Of a DNA stretch of 64,000 nt, positions 34,862-43,358 are shown piece after piece (the stretch's first letter is position 1; each line of letters opens with the position of its first letter). The notes below the pieces were generated by a model, which did no database searches, was not told where the DNA came from, and saw only the letters and a list, made by a program, of their open reading frames with translations. Source of the stretch: CAZCJU01 sp964562175. Its GTDB lineage: Bacteria > Bacillota > Clostridia > Oscillospirales > CAG-272. The translations under genes were made by a program, and so were the position numbers. The stretch lies in assembly GCA_964562175.1 (NCBI GenBank), contig CAZLRV010000009.1, forward strand, positions 1 to 64,000, in the 5' to 3' direction.

Positions 34862-35760
34862 GGCTTGCACAGTCCGCACGGCTCGTAGTCCGACAATATA
34901 AGCTCCTCACGCAAGCCGTAAAAATTTTTGCGGTTTCTCAAGCTCATCTCCTCAAGCGACGGACAAGCCGGCAGATGAAATCTTTTTGTCGAGGTATTCA
35001 AAACGTACGTTATATGCTTCGTATTTGCCTCGGAGGTCAAGCAGCTCTCGCCCGTCATATAGTCGATCTTTATATCGGGCTGAGCATTGTATGCGAAAAC
35101 GCAAAAGCATATGCCGTGACCGTTATCCTCGACCGAATAAGCCTCCATAAGCACGCCGCGTGCGACAAGCTCGTTATCCTTGAATATGGGGCTGACCCTG
35201 TACATAACGTGGTTCGAGGTCTCCTTTATGTAATCGGCAAGCATATTTTCAAACGGGAGCATTCCCTCTATGTTCATATACCTCGTGCCGGTTATCAAAT
35301 TTCGCTCGTTTGCGTTTTCGCCGCTTAGCTGAAAGCCGATAAGATGGCAACGGTTGTACAGATACTTTCCGTCAACGCAATCGTATTTTACCGTATGCCA
35401 GCCCGTCGGCTTGACCATACCTATATTGCCTCTCTCCTCCGTCGGCATAAGCTCCACGCCGAGGCAGGCGTAAGCGACGGTACATCTGCCGTACTTATCA
35501 AGCGGCTTGTATATCTCATACGCACGGCTCGTTATTTCTTCATCCGTAAAAAACGGGTTATTGTCATTTATTATGAAATAAGGCTCGCCCGAAAAATCGG
35601 GGACGAGCGACAGCTCAAACGACTCTGCGGGTCTATCGGTTTCGGGTAAGGCAAGCGTCGGCACCTCGTTCGGCTTTTTACAGCCTACGGCAAAAAGCAG
35701 AATGAGCAATATCAACGGCAGAGCCGTCTTTTTCACAGCCGATATTCTTTTATTTCTCAT
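34858..35760 (-). CDS. DNA/RNA non-specific endonuclease lipoprotein (EndA type) with C-terminal Cys/His domain
   Basis: A 300-residue exported nuclease. Signal peptide with lipobox FAVGC (cysteine about residue 27). The nuclease core (about 90-225) has the beta-beta-alpha metal motif as YNRCHLIGFQLSG, with the general-base histidine, followed by ERNLITGTRYMN, the pattern of DNA-entry nuclease EndA (NRSHLI type). After it a separate ~55-residue module contains FHLPACPSLEEM and ends YEPCGLCKP, like the small metal-binding modules (H/C...CxxC) attached to many clostridial nucleases. The likely role is cleavage of external nucleic acid for nutrition or uptake. The start at 35760 (GGAGG 5 nt upstream) overlaps the preceding gene by 11 nt. 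Confidence 0.87.
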   Translation of the reverse strand: MRNKRISAVKKTALPLILLILLFAVGCKKPNEVPTLALPETDRPAESFELSLVPDFSGEPYFIINDNNPFFTDEEITSRAYEIYKPLDKYGRCTVAYACLGVELMPTEERGNIGMVKPTGWHTVKYDCVDGKYLYNRCHLIGFQLSGENANERNLITGTRYMNIEGMLPFENMLADYIKETSNHVMYRVSPIFKDNELVARGVLMEAYSVEDNGHGICFCVFAYNAQPDIKIDYMTGESCLTSEANTKHITYVLNTSTKRFHLPACPSLEEMSLRNRKNFYGLREELILSDYEPCGLCKP

Positions 35761-36151
35761 CAAGTCCTCCGCACCATATTTCTCTCGTTATCCTCTCGTG
35801 GCTGTAGCCGACAAGCTCGCACCGATGTGCGAGCGAAAACGACTCATACATTTCAAACCGTCCGTCGGCAGGGTAGCGTCTGTTCCAATTATACACCGTG
35901 AGCGTATCAACGAGCCGACTCGGCGGCATAAGGTACGGCTGCTCGATAAAATAATCGCCCTCACCGTCAAGCCCGTCGACCACACTTACATTACGATCAA
36001 AGTCTGAAAAAAGCTCCCTTGAATACTCGAAGATGAATAACCTACCCTCGGTCTGTCGGATAATGTCCTCGATAACACGCCTGTCACGGCTCACACGCCG
36101 CCCGTTAAACGTCATTGCCCCGCCCTCGCCGAGGCATATATATAAATTCAT
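35750..36151 (-). CDS. Small conserved protein, often labelled 'ribonuclease Z' in Clostridia
   Basis: A 133-residue soluble protein beginning MNLYICLGEGGAMTFNGRRV. This matches the pattern of a short clostridial family (I/V-CxDExxGMxFNxRRxSQDR) that databases often call ribonuclease Z, although it lacks the HxHxDH metallo-beta-lactamase motif and is far too short. Real function unknown. Start: the ATG at 36151 is preceded by GGGAGAG; an upstream ATG at 36181 would add ten unusual residues. Its last 11 nt overlap the endonuclease gene, so the two are translationally coupled. Confidence 0.7.
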   Translation of the reverse strand: MNLYICLGEGGAMTFNGRRVSRDRRVIEDIIRQTEGRLFIFEYSRELFSDFDRNVSVVDGLDGEGDYFIEQPYLMPPSRLVDTLTVYNWNRRYPADGRFEMYESFSLAHRCELVGYSHERITREIWCGGLDEK

Positions 36152-36196
36152 TTTCAATACTCTCCCATACATAAGACCCATGCCGGGGGATAAAAA

Positions 36197-36273
36197 AGCC
36201 GCAACTGTCCACCGCCCGACCTGCCCTGTTTTCGGAGTCTGCCGTGCGTTTCGTTGCGGCTGTTTTCTTTTTT
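36197..36273 (-). terminator. Terminator after mgsA with long loop
   Basis: AGCCGCAAC (36197-36205) and GTTGCGGCT (36253-36261) form a 9-bp perfect stem around a 47-nt GC-rich loop; on the minus strand a run of T follows (36197-36192). A T-run also occurs on the plus-strand side, so it could act in both directions. Confidence 0.6.
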
Positions 36274-36311
36274 ACTCATGCTCCGCAAAAGCCGTGTAGC
36301 CGCCGGAGAGC

Positions 36312-36746
36312 TTAATAAAATCTTCTTCTCTGCTTGAGATTATACTCGGATCTGGGATTTACTATCTGCCGCCAATCAAGATCACCCTTTGCCAGAGCGC
36401 ATATAAGCACCTCCGCAGTTGCGATATTTGTCGCAACGGGTACGTTGTGGATATCACACATTCTTATAAGATCGTAATCCTGTTGCGGCTCCGGCGAAGA
36501 GTTGGTATCTCTGAAATAGAGCAGCACGTCTATCTCGTTGTATGCGATACGAGAGGCTATCTGTTGCACGCCTCCGTGCAGACCCGAAAGCAGACGCTCT
36601 ATCTTAAGCCCCGTGGCATCGGATACATACTTGCCCGTTATTGCCGTGGCGCAAATATTATGCTCGGATAATATTCCGCAATATGCTATGCAGAACTGCG
36701 CCATAAGCTCCTTTTTCTTGTCGTGTGCGATTATTGCTATTTCCAT
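36312..36746 (-). CDS. mgsA: Methylglyoxal synthase
   Basis: A 144-residue enzyme converting dihydroxyacetone phosphate to methylglyoxal and phosphate, a bypass of lower glycolysis. Motifs: IAHDKKKELM (about 5-14), the phosphate-binding ITGKYV and SGLHGGVQQIA (about 54-64), LLYFRDTNSSPEPQQDY and NVPVATNIATAE. The ATG at 36746 follows GGAGGG; the ATG 15 nt upstream overlaps that site. It lies 29 nt after the MinD gene, a pairing seen in other Clostridia. Confidence 0.95.
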   Translation of the reverse strand: MEIAIIAHDKKKELMAQFCIAYCGILSEHNICATAITGKYVSDATGLKIERLLSGLHGGVQQIASRIAYNEIDVLLYFRDTNSSPEPQQDYDLIRMCDIHNVPVATNIATAEVLICALAKGDLDWRQIVNPRSEYNLKQRRRFY

Positions 36747-36775
36747 ACTTAAACCCTCCATCGTTATTTACGGTG

Positions 36776-37573
36776 TTATTTGGTCAATAATTTTTTTCTT
36801 TTCTTTTTTATTACGCCCTTTAGTATAGGCACGGGTCTTTGCGCTTTTTTCATCGCCGTAAGCCGTTGAGCGGTATTCTCAAATGCCTTTGCCGATATGA
36901 ATTTTTTGCCCACCGAAAGTATTCCCTTCTCCTGAGCATATACCAACGCCCTGTCGTAGGGTATCACCCCGATAAGCGGCAGACGTGTGCTGTCTATCAA
37001 TTCAAGCATACCGTCACGCCGTCCGTCAAGCACCGAGTCGGGATCGAACGAATTTACCACAAGATACGGCTCAACTCCGTATTTTTCCACAAGCTCCGCA
37101 CTTTTCACCGCCCCGCGTACCGAGGTCGGCGTATGGTTTGCGACGATAAGCGCAATATCAGCCGCATTTGCGGCACATATCAGCGAATCCGTTTCCGCAC
37201 CCGGCGTGTCGAGTATTATATGATCGAAGTCGTATTCCTCGCCTATACGGCGTATGCACTCCGAAAAGCTCTTCGGCTCAAGCTCGTCCCTTACATTGTA
37301 AGGCGCTCCGAGAAAATACAGCCCCTCGCACCTTGTGTCGCATATCCACGCTTCCTCCGGCTTCATTCTGCCCGATACCACATCAAGGATATCAAACACC
37401 ATTTTGTCCTCATAGCCCATTATAAGATCGAGAGAACGCACGCCGAGGTCGAGATCGCATAAAAGCGTTTTACTGCCCGCCCTTGCCAAATAGTACGCAA
37501 GGTTCGCCGCAAGTGTGGATTTTCCCACCCCGCCCTTGAATGAAGTTGACAAAAGTATACTGCAATCCGACAT
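36776..37573 (-). CDS. minD: MinD/ParA-type ATPase
   Basis: A 265-residue deviant Walker A ATPase: FKGGVGKST (about 12-20), CDLDLGVRSLD (about 39-49) and IILDTPGAETD (about 118-128). It resembles MinD, which binds the membrane as an ATP dimer to place the division septum, and it precedes mgsA as minD does in several Clostridia. The C-terminus (ILKGVIKKKRKKLLTK) is very basic with spaced Ile/Leu/Val and could serve as the amphipathic membrane anchor, though it is more charged than the usual MinD tail. No minC or minE lies nearby, so another ParA-like role is possible. Confidence 0.75.
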   Translation of the reverse strand: MSDCSILLSTSFKGGVGKSTLAANLAYYLARAGSKTLLCDLDLGVRSLDLIMGYEDKMVFDILDVVSGRMKPEEAWICDTRCEGLYFLGAPYNVRDELEPKSFSECIRRIGEEYDFDHIILDTPGAETDSLICAANAADIALIVANHTPTSVRGAVKSAELVEKYGVEPYLVVNSFDPDSVLDGRRDGMLELIDSTRLPLIGVIPYDRALVYAQEKGILSVGKKFISAKAFENTAQRLTAMKKAQRPVPILKGVIKKKRKKLLTK

Positions 37574-37665
37574 ATTTTGTTTTTTCTCCTTTGTCCTCTT
37601 CGTTTTCGACGGCTCAAAAGCCGTGTTTCGTGTGCTATTTAGCGGTGATTTACCGTGTTGTATAA

Positions 37666-37695
37666 ATTATACCACAATACATACCCTTTTGTCAA
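37666..37695 (-). promoter_or_regulatory. Sigma-A promoter of minD-mgsA
   Basis: Minus strand TTGACA (37695-37690), 18-nt spacer, TATAAT (37671-37666). About 90 nt separate it from the minD start. Confidence 0.85.
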
Positions 37696-37700
37696 TATTT

Positions 37701-39035
37701 TTATAAATATTTATTTTCCATAAGCTCGTAAAGCCGGGATATCTCTTTGCCGCAAGCGACGAGCCATACCGCAATAAGCACCTGCGGCACGAGCCACGCC
37801 TCGTCATGGCTCGGCGAAAGCACCGAGCAGACACAGCCCACAGCACAAACGACAACGGAAAGCACGATGCCTTTTACGGCAAGGCGTTTTTTTCGCCGTG
37901 CAAGCTCTTGCTCGTCACGCTTCGATTGATAAGCATCGTCCGTTTCGTAAACACGCCTTGTGTGCTTTGCTACGATATCGCACAAAAGCCCCGTCAAGAG
38001 CAGTGACGTTATAAACAGCATCGCATATTCAATGCACTCGGCTGTCGCACCGAGATTCTTCATCAGCATGACCTTATCTTCGACACTCGTCGTATGATAA
38101 TACTCGTTGCCGACATACATACAAAATACGAATGCGCCGAGCGATATCAACGAAAACGGCACAGCCGTCCTCTTTAATAATTTCGCCCTCTCCGAAAACT
38201 CAACGAGCCGCCCCGAGGCAATATACAAAAGCACATAGCCTATGAAATGCGGTATTATATTCACGCCCTCTATCCGAAACGATATGAACATGACAAGCCC
38301 GGAAAAAGCGAATATAAAGCCCGTTTTCGCCCTGCGGCACGTTATAACGCCGCCCTTTGCCTCCGCTCCCGCCTCGCACAGCCCGTCAAGAGCCTCAAGG
38401 GTCGGTGCGTGCTTCATTATTCTTCTCAAATATCCGACACAGCTTGAAACAAACAGTACCGACAAAAACAGAGAGGCTACCATGCACAAAAGCGTTATAA
38501 GCGTCTTGTATTCGTACACCTCAAACAGCTTTCCCACATCCTGCGTCATCGAATAATCGGGATTTGAGAGCGATATAAGCTGCGGAATGAGCAGCATAAC
38601 GTAATACAGCACCGAAAACATGGATGCCATAACACGCACGCCGCCGTAATTCTCATCCGAGTACGGACAGCCGACACGCTCCGCAATATAATTTATGCCC
38701 GAAAAAAGCTTTGTCAGCCCTCCGTAGAGCAATATCGCCGATATTACAGAGTAGACCAGACAGACGGTAAGCACCGCCACGCCGTCACGATTTCCCAGCC
38801 CGTCACGCAACGTATGTACGGGCAGAGCGAGGATATTTTTACCTAAATCTATAAAGAAGAACCTGAGCAAAAGCCCTCTTGCCTCCTCAAGCCTCGTATC
38901 CGCATCACGCAGACGGCTGAGTGACATTATTATAAGAAACGCACCTATAAGGTCCGGGGCTATATCGATAAGCCCATAGGACGGTATGAGAAAGAAGAAC
39001 AGACCGGCGCACATAAGATAAAAGCTTTTTTTCAT
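37701..39035 (-). CDS. Polytopic membrane protein with internal duplication, unknown function
   Basis: A 444-residue protein with about 10-12 hydrophobic segments. Two parts resemble each other: residues about 22-65 (GLIDIAPDLIGAFLIIMSLS, RL, then A..LL) and about 256-300 (GVNIIPHFIGYVLLYIASG, RL, then AKLLKR). This suggests descent from a duplicated half-protein. No catalytic motif is visible. Its start overlaps the stop of the 210-residue membrane protein gene by 4 nt, and both follow secA, so the three are probably one transcript. A purine-rich GGAGGGGAG stretch lies 14-20 nt before the ATG. Confidence 0.65.
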   Translation of the reverse strand: MKKSFYLMCAGLFFFLIPSYGLIDIAPDLIGAFLIIMSLSRLRDADTRLEEARGLLLRFFFIDLGKNILALPVHTLRDGLGNRDGVAVLTVCLVYSVISAILLYGGLTKLFSGINYIAERVGCPYSDENYGGVRVMASMFSVLYYVMLLIPQLISLSNPDYSMTQDVGKLFEVYEYKTLITLLCMVASLFLSVLFVSSCVGYLRRIMKHAPTLEALDGLCEAGAEAKGGVITCRRAKTGFIFAFSGLVMFISFRIEGVNIIPHFIGYVLLYIASGRLVEFSERAKLLKRTAVPFSLISLGAFVFCMYVGNEYYHTTSVEDKVMLMKNLGATAECIEYAMLFITSLLLTGLLCDIVAKHTRRVYETDDAYQSKRDEQELARRKKRLAVKGIVLSVVVCAVGCVCSVLSPSHDEAWLVPQVLIAVWLVACGKEISRLYELMENKYL

Positions 39036-39664
39036 TTTTTATCCGTTCTCCCCTCCTCGTTCTTTTCGTGTCGCTTCTCCCTCGGCTTCATATCAACATC
39101 CGTTTCAAGGCATATCCACATATAGCAACGGAAAATAAGCTGTGCGGCAAGCAGCTCGAAAACGACGTAAATAAGATAACGCACGGGCGATATATAATCG
39201 CACACAACGGGTATTTGAAGCGAGGAAACGATATCAAGTGCGGAAAACACGACGAGAAAGCCCCTCAGCCTCTCCGCACGCACGGCAAGCCTCTCAAGCT
39301 CCGTTTGCTTCGCTATGGAGCGCAAGCCCGTCAGCATATAGAACATAAATGCGGCATACAGCAATGCACACAATATGCCGAGTATCGATGCCGTACGTAT
39401 AAGCAGTGCCGACTCGACTCCCCCTCGCTTCAGAATGTATATCACGAGCCTGACGAGCATGAGCAGAGCGGAAAACGCCGATATCACCGACGCACGCTTC
39501 AGCTCGGGAATATAAGCCCCGAGCTTATACGCTCCGCCGCATACGATACACCAGCCAAGCACGCAAAGCCCGACCATAAACAGATAGCTCAGCGTGTCGG
39601 CGTACATCGTGCCGAGATCGAAAACGGTAAATATAAAGCCCGTAAACAGTATACCGAAGCCCAT
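39032..39664 (-). CDS. Multi-pass membrane protein, unknown function
   Basis: A 210-residue protein with five or six predicted membrane helices and a charged C-terminal tail (KPREKRHEKNEEGR). One segment (DTLSYLFMVGLCVLG ... LGAYIPELKRA) vaguely resembles the repeated module of the 444-residue neighbour, so they may be distant relatives. The frame is open up to 39778, which would overlap the secA end by 83 nt; the ATG at 39664, with AGGTGAG just upstream and placed after the secA stop, is the better start. Function unknown. Confidence 0.65.
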   Translation of the reverse strand: MGFGILFTGFIFTVFDLGTMYADTLSYLFMVGLCVLGWCIVCGGAYKLGAYIPELKRASVISAFSALLMLVRLVIYILKRGGVESALLIRTASILGILCALLYAAFMFYMLTGLRSIAKQTELERLAVRAERLRGFLVVFSALDIVSSLQIPVVCDYISPVRYLIYVVFELLAAQLIFRCYMWICLETDVDMKPREKRHEKNEEGRTDKK

Positions 39665-39695
39665 TATCTCACCTGCCCATATCTTCGGGTGAGGC

Positions 39696-42443
39696 TCATT
39701 CCTCTCCCTCGTTTGCTCCGCAGCATTTCTTGTATTTCTTACCCGAGCCGCAGGGGCAAGGGTCGTTACGTCCGACATTTTGCTTCTTTACGACGGGCTT
39801 CTTCACCGTCGTCTTGTCGCTTACCGAGGCAGATGCCTTTCTCTCCACCGCAACGGACTCACGCTTTATCTCACGCTTGGGCTGTACCGACAGCACGGCT
39901 CTTACCGTGTTTACTCTGATATCGTTTATCATAGAGTCGAATGCGTCCGCACCTACAAGCTTATACTCCGTAAGCGGATTTCTCTGCGCATATGCGTTAA
40001 GACCGATACTGCCCTTGAGATCCGCCATGTAATCTATGTGATCCATCCACAGCTCGTCGATGCTGCGAAGCAGGATTATTCTCTCTATCTCACGCATATC
40101 GTCGCCGAAGGTCTGCTCTTGGAAAGCGTATCTCTCCATCGCACGCGATTTGAGCCTCTCGGCTATGTCGTCCGGCTTTATCCTCTTAAGCTCCTCGGGT
40201 GAAAATACAAACTCGTCCGGTCCGGTGCAAAGGAACGGATATTTACCGAGAATCGTGCCGAAGTCCCAATCCTCTTTATGCTCGGCATTCGTGCAGTAGG
40301 CTACCTCGTCCTCTATCGTTTCGTTTATCATATCGATTATCTTGTCCCTCATATTGCCGTCCTCAAGTATCTCCTGTCTTTGCGAGTATATGGTGTTTCT
40401 CTGCTGATTCATTATATCGTCGTAGGAGAGGACATTCTTACGACGCTCGAAGTTCACGCTCTCAAGCCTCTTTTGGCTCGACTCGATAACGCCCGACAAA
40501 AGCTTCGCTTCAATGGGCATATCGTCCGGGGTGAGCGACATTATCTTCGACATACGCTCCTCGCTTCCGAAAAGCCTCATAAGATCGTCCTCAAAGGAAA
40601 GATAGAACTTGCTCTCACCCGGGTCTCCCTGTCGTCCCGCACGTCCTCTCAGCTGATTGTCTATACGTCTGCTCTCGTGCCGCTCCGTGCCGAGGATAAA
40701 CAGACCGCCCGCCGCCTTGACCTTTTCGTAGTCGGGCTGTATCTGCTCCTTGAATTTGCCGAACAGCTCTCTGTATACCGTCCTTGCCGCCTTGACCTCA
40801 TCGGAAACGGAGAGGGACGAGCCTGTGGCAAGCACTATTACATCCTCCTCATAGCCCATTTTACGCATTTCCGCCTTTGCAAGCCATTCGGGGTTGCCTC
40901 CGAGCATTATATCCGTACCTCTGCCCGCCATGTTCGTGGATATGGTGACAGTGCCGGGCATACCCGCCTGAGCAACTATTTCCGCTTCCTTTTCGTGATA
41001 CTTTGCATTAAGCACGTTGTGCTTTATGCCCTCACGCTTCAGCATTTTGGAAAGATATTCCGATTTTTCTATTGATACGGTGCCGACGAGAACGGGCTGA
41101 CCCTTTTCGTTGCACTCCTTTATCTGCTGTACTATGGCTTTATACTTTCCCTCAAGATTTTTGAATACAGCATCGTCACGGTCTATTCTCATCATGGGCT
41201 TGTTCGTCGGTATCTCCACAACGTCAAGATTGTATATCTCTCTGAATTCGTCATCCTCGGTAAGCGCCGTACCCGTCATACCCGACAGCTTGTCGTACAT
41301 TCTGAACAGATTCTGGAACGTAATGGTCGCAAGAGTCTTTGACTCCTTCTCCACCTTTACGCCCTCCTTCGCCTCGATGGCTTGGTGCAAGCCGTCCGAA
41401 TAGCGTCTGCCGAACATAAGACGTCCGGTAAACGTATCGACTATTATGACAGCTCCGTCCTTAAGCACGTAATCTTGATCTATATGATAGTTTCCGTGCG
41501 CCTTAAGTGCTTGATTTACATGGTGCGCAAGCTCCGAGTTTGACGGATCGGAATAATTCTCTATCCCGAAGAATTTCTCCGCCTTGGCTATACCGCTCTT
41601 TGTCAAAAGCGAATTTTTCGCCTTTTCGTCGATAATGTAATCGTACTGCGACAGCTCCTCGTTCTCGTCCATGCTCTCCTTGGTGTCCATTTCTTTCATC
41701 TTGAACGGACGCAGAGTGCGAACGAATTTGTCCGCCCGCTCATATACCTCCGTCGCTTTCGTTCCCTCTCCCGATATGATAAGCGGCGTTCTCGCCTCGT
41801 CTATCAATATCGAGTCCACCTCGTCGACTATGGCAAATACATGACCTCTCTGCACCATCGACTTTTTGTAAATGACCATGTTGTCACGCAGATAGTCAAA
41901 GCCGAATTCGTTGTTTGTGCCGTAGGTTATGTCGCATTCGTATGCCTTCCGCTTGTCCTCGTTCTTCATTCCCGGAATTACAAGACCGCAGCTGAGACCG
42001 AGAAAATCGTATACTCTGCCCATCTCCTCGCAGTCACGCGATGCAAGATATTCGTTTACGGTAACAACGTGAACACCCTTGCCCGATAAAGCATTCAGGT
42101 AAGCCGGCATCGTCGCAACGAGAGTCTTACCCTCGCCCGTCTTCATCTCCGCGATTCGTCCCTGATGCAGTATTATACCGCCCATTACCTGAACCTTGAA
42201 CGGACGCTTGCCCAATACTCTCATATCGGCTTCTCTTACCGTCGCAAACGCCTCGGGCAAAATATCGTCAAGTGTCTGCCCCTCCGCAAGCCTCTTCTTA
42301 AATACCTCGGTCATTCCCCTAAGCTCTTCATCGGTCTTTTTCTCGTATTCACTCGATAAAGCCTCTATTTTTTCGACAAGAGGCATGATCTTCTTTATCT
42401 GCTTCTGACTGTATGTGCCGAATATCTTGGTGAGTAATCCCAT
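39696..42443 (-). CDS. secA: Preprotein translocase ATPase SecA
   Basis: A 915-residue motor that pushes secretory proteins through SecYEG. Walker A region MKTGEGKTLVA (about 102-112), DEVDSILIDEARTPLIISG (about 208-226), NMAGRGTDIMLGGNP (about 513-527), QLRGRAGRQGDPG (about 594-606), and a C-terminal zinc-binding SEC-C motif CPCGSGKKYKKCCG. The length is typical for a clostridial SecA. A GGAG site precedes the ATG and a good promoter lies at 42497-42525. No prfB or raiA follows; two membrane proteins of unknown function do. Confidence 0.97.
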   Translation of the reverse strand: MGLLTKIFGTYSQKQIKKIMPLVEKIEALSSEYEKKTDEELRGMTEVFKKRLAEGQTLDDILPEAFATVREADMRVLGKRPFKVQVMGGIILHQGRIAEMKTGEGKTLVATMPAYLNALSGKGVHVVTVNEYLASRDCEEMGRVYDFLGLSCGLVIPGMKNEDKRKAYECDITYGTNNEFGFDYLRDNMVIYKKSMVQRGHVFAIVDEVDSILIDEARTPLIISGEGTKATEVYERADKFVRTLRPFKMKEMDTKESMDENEELSQYDYIIDEKAKNSLLTKSGIAKAEKFFGIENYSDPSNSELAHHVNQALKAHGNYHIDQDYVLKDGAVIIVDTFTGRLMFGRRYSDGLHQAIEAKEGVKVEKESKTLATITFQNLFRMYDKLSGMTGTALTEDDEFREIYNLDVVEIPTNKPMMRIDRDDAVFKNLEGKYKAIVQQIKECNEKGQPVLVGTVSIEKSEYLSKMLKREGIKHNVLNAKYHEKEAEIVAQAGMPGTVTISTNMAGRGTDIMLGGNPEWLAKAEMRKMGYEEDVIVLATGSSLSVSDEVKAARTVYRELFGKFKEQIQPDYEKVKAAGGLFILGTERHESRRIDNQLRGRAGRQGDPGESKFYLSFEDDLMRLFGSEERMSKIMSLTPDDMPIEAKLLSGVIESSQKRLESVNFERRKNVLSYDDIMNQQRNTIYSQRQEILEDGNMRDKIIDMINETIEDEVAYCTNAEHKEDWDFGTILGKYPFLCTGPDEFVFSPEELKRIKPDDIAERLKSRAMERYAFQEQTFGDDMREIERIILLRSIDELWMDHIDYMADLKGSIGLNAYAQRNPLTEYKLVGADAFDSMINDIRVNTVRAVLSVQPKREIKRESVAVERKASASVSDKTTVKKPVVKKQNVGRNDPCPCGSGKKYKKCCGANEGEE

Positions 42444-42496
42444 AAAACTATTTCTCCTACCGTTGATTTACATTTAGTTATTATTATTCATAGTAT

Positions 42497-42525
42497 ATTA
42501 TACAATACCGTATGGATTATAGCAA
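42497..42525 (-). promoter_or_regulatory. Sigma-A promoter of secA
   Basis: Minus strand TTGCTA (42525-42520), 17-nt spacer, TATAAT (42502-42497), 54 nt before the secA start. Confidence 0.75.
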
Positions 42526-42730
42526 GAGTATTTTGTAAATTTTTTGCCCTTCCCCGCCTTTCGGAAATTTGCAAACGCCACCGCCTCGGGTCACTCCCCG
42601 CAAAGCGGAATCTCATCAAAGAATGCCATGCCGTTTGTCGATATATCCGACCGCCGAACATCGAAGCGGCGGCTCGGCGGGTAAAATTCGAAGTAAGTAC
42701 ATAAGCGGCGAAATATTTACACATAATGCA
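42526..42730. other. Intergenic stretch between divergent promoters
   Basis: The 338-bp gap between secA and trmL holds the two divergent promoters listed separately. The piece between them is GC-rich with several CGG/CCG-rich segments, but I see no gene, RNA or clear repeat in it. Confidence 0.4.
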
Positions 42731-42759
42731 TTGAAAAACGGCAAAATATATGCGATAAT
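42731..42759 (+). promoter_or_regulatory. Sigma-A promoter of trmL
   Basis: TTGAAA at 42731-42736, 17-nt spacer, GATAAT at 42754-42759, 24 nt before the start codon. Confidence 0.7.
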
Positions 42760-42782
42760 CGTTCTGAACGGAGTAAAAAAAC

Positions 42783-43280
42783 ATGAGTAATATAAACATA
42801 GTGCTTATCGAGCCGGAGATACCGCAGAACACGGGCAACATTGCACGCACCTGTGCGGTAACGGGGGCATCGCTTCATCTTGTCCGCCCTCTCGGCTTTG
42901 CGATAGACGACAGAAAGCTTAAGCGTGCCGGGCTTGATTATTGGCATTCCCTTGACATTACCTATTACGATTCTCTTTCGGCTTTTCTTAAGCAAAACGG
43001 CACCGAGCAAATGTATTTTTTCACGACAAAGGCTCGTCAAAGACACGTGGATATCGAATATCCGAGCCGAGTATTTATAGTTTTCGGCAAAGAGAGTGCG
43101 GGATTGCCCGAGGAGCTTCTCGTATCAAATCCCGAGCATTGCGTGCGTATACCGATGCGTGAGGGCGAGAGAAGTCTTAATCTTTCAAATTCCGTCGCCA
43201 TAGCCGTTTACGAGGTATTGCGGCAACGTGATTTTGCCGATATGCTCACCGTCGGTGAGCTTCACCGCCTTAAATGGTGA
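42783..43280 (+). CDS. trmL: tRNA (cytidine(34)-2'-O)-methyltransferase
   Basis: A 165-residue SPOUT-class enzyme (TrmL/CspR/YibK) that methylates the wobble ribose of certain leucine tRNAs. Motifs: LIEPEIPQNTGNIARTCA (about 8-25), VFGKESAGLPEELL (about 100-113) and IPMREGERSLNLSNSVAI (about 123-140), forming the knotted SAM site. Length normal. The ribosome binding site is only moderate (ACGGAG). Confidence 0.95.
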   Translation: MSNINIVLIEPEIPQNTGNIARTCAVTGASLHLVRPLGFAIDDRKLKRAGLDYWHSLDITYYDSLSAFLKQNGTEQMYFFTTKARQRHVDIEYPSRVFIVFGKESAGLPEELLVSNPEHCVRIPMREGERSLNLSNSVAIAVYEVLRQRDFADMLTVGELHRLKW

Positions 43281-43358
43281 ACATGGGCGAATATTATAAA
43301 AATCACTTCCGAGAATTAACACCACGTTCACATATGTTTGATAGAATACTCGGTGTAT

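Noticed and set aside
37574..37700. Small gene in the spacer before minD
   Set aside because: It holds only the minD promoter and an AT-rich leader; no frame with a ribosome binding site.
39665..39778. N-terminal extension of the 210-residue membrane protein
   Set aside because: The extra 38 residues are the secA 3' end read in another frame; a better start lies after the secA stop.
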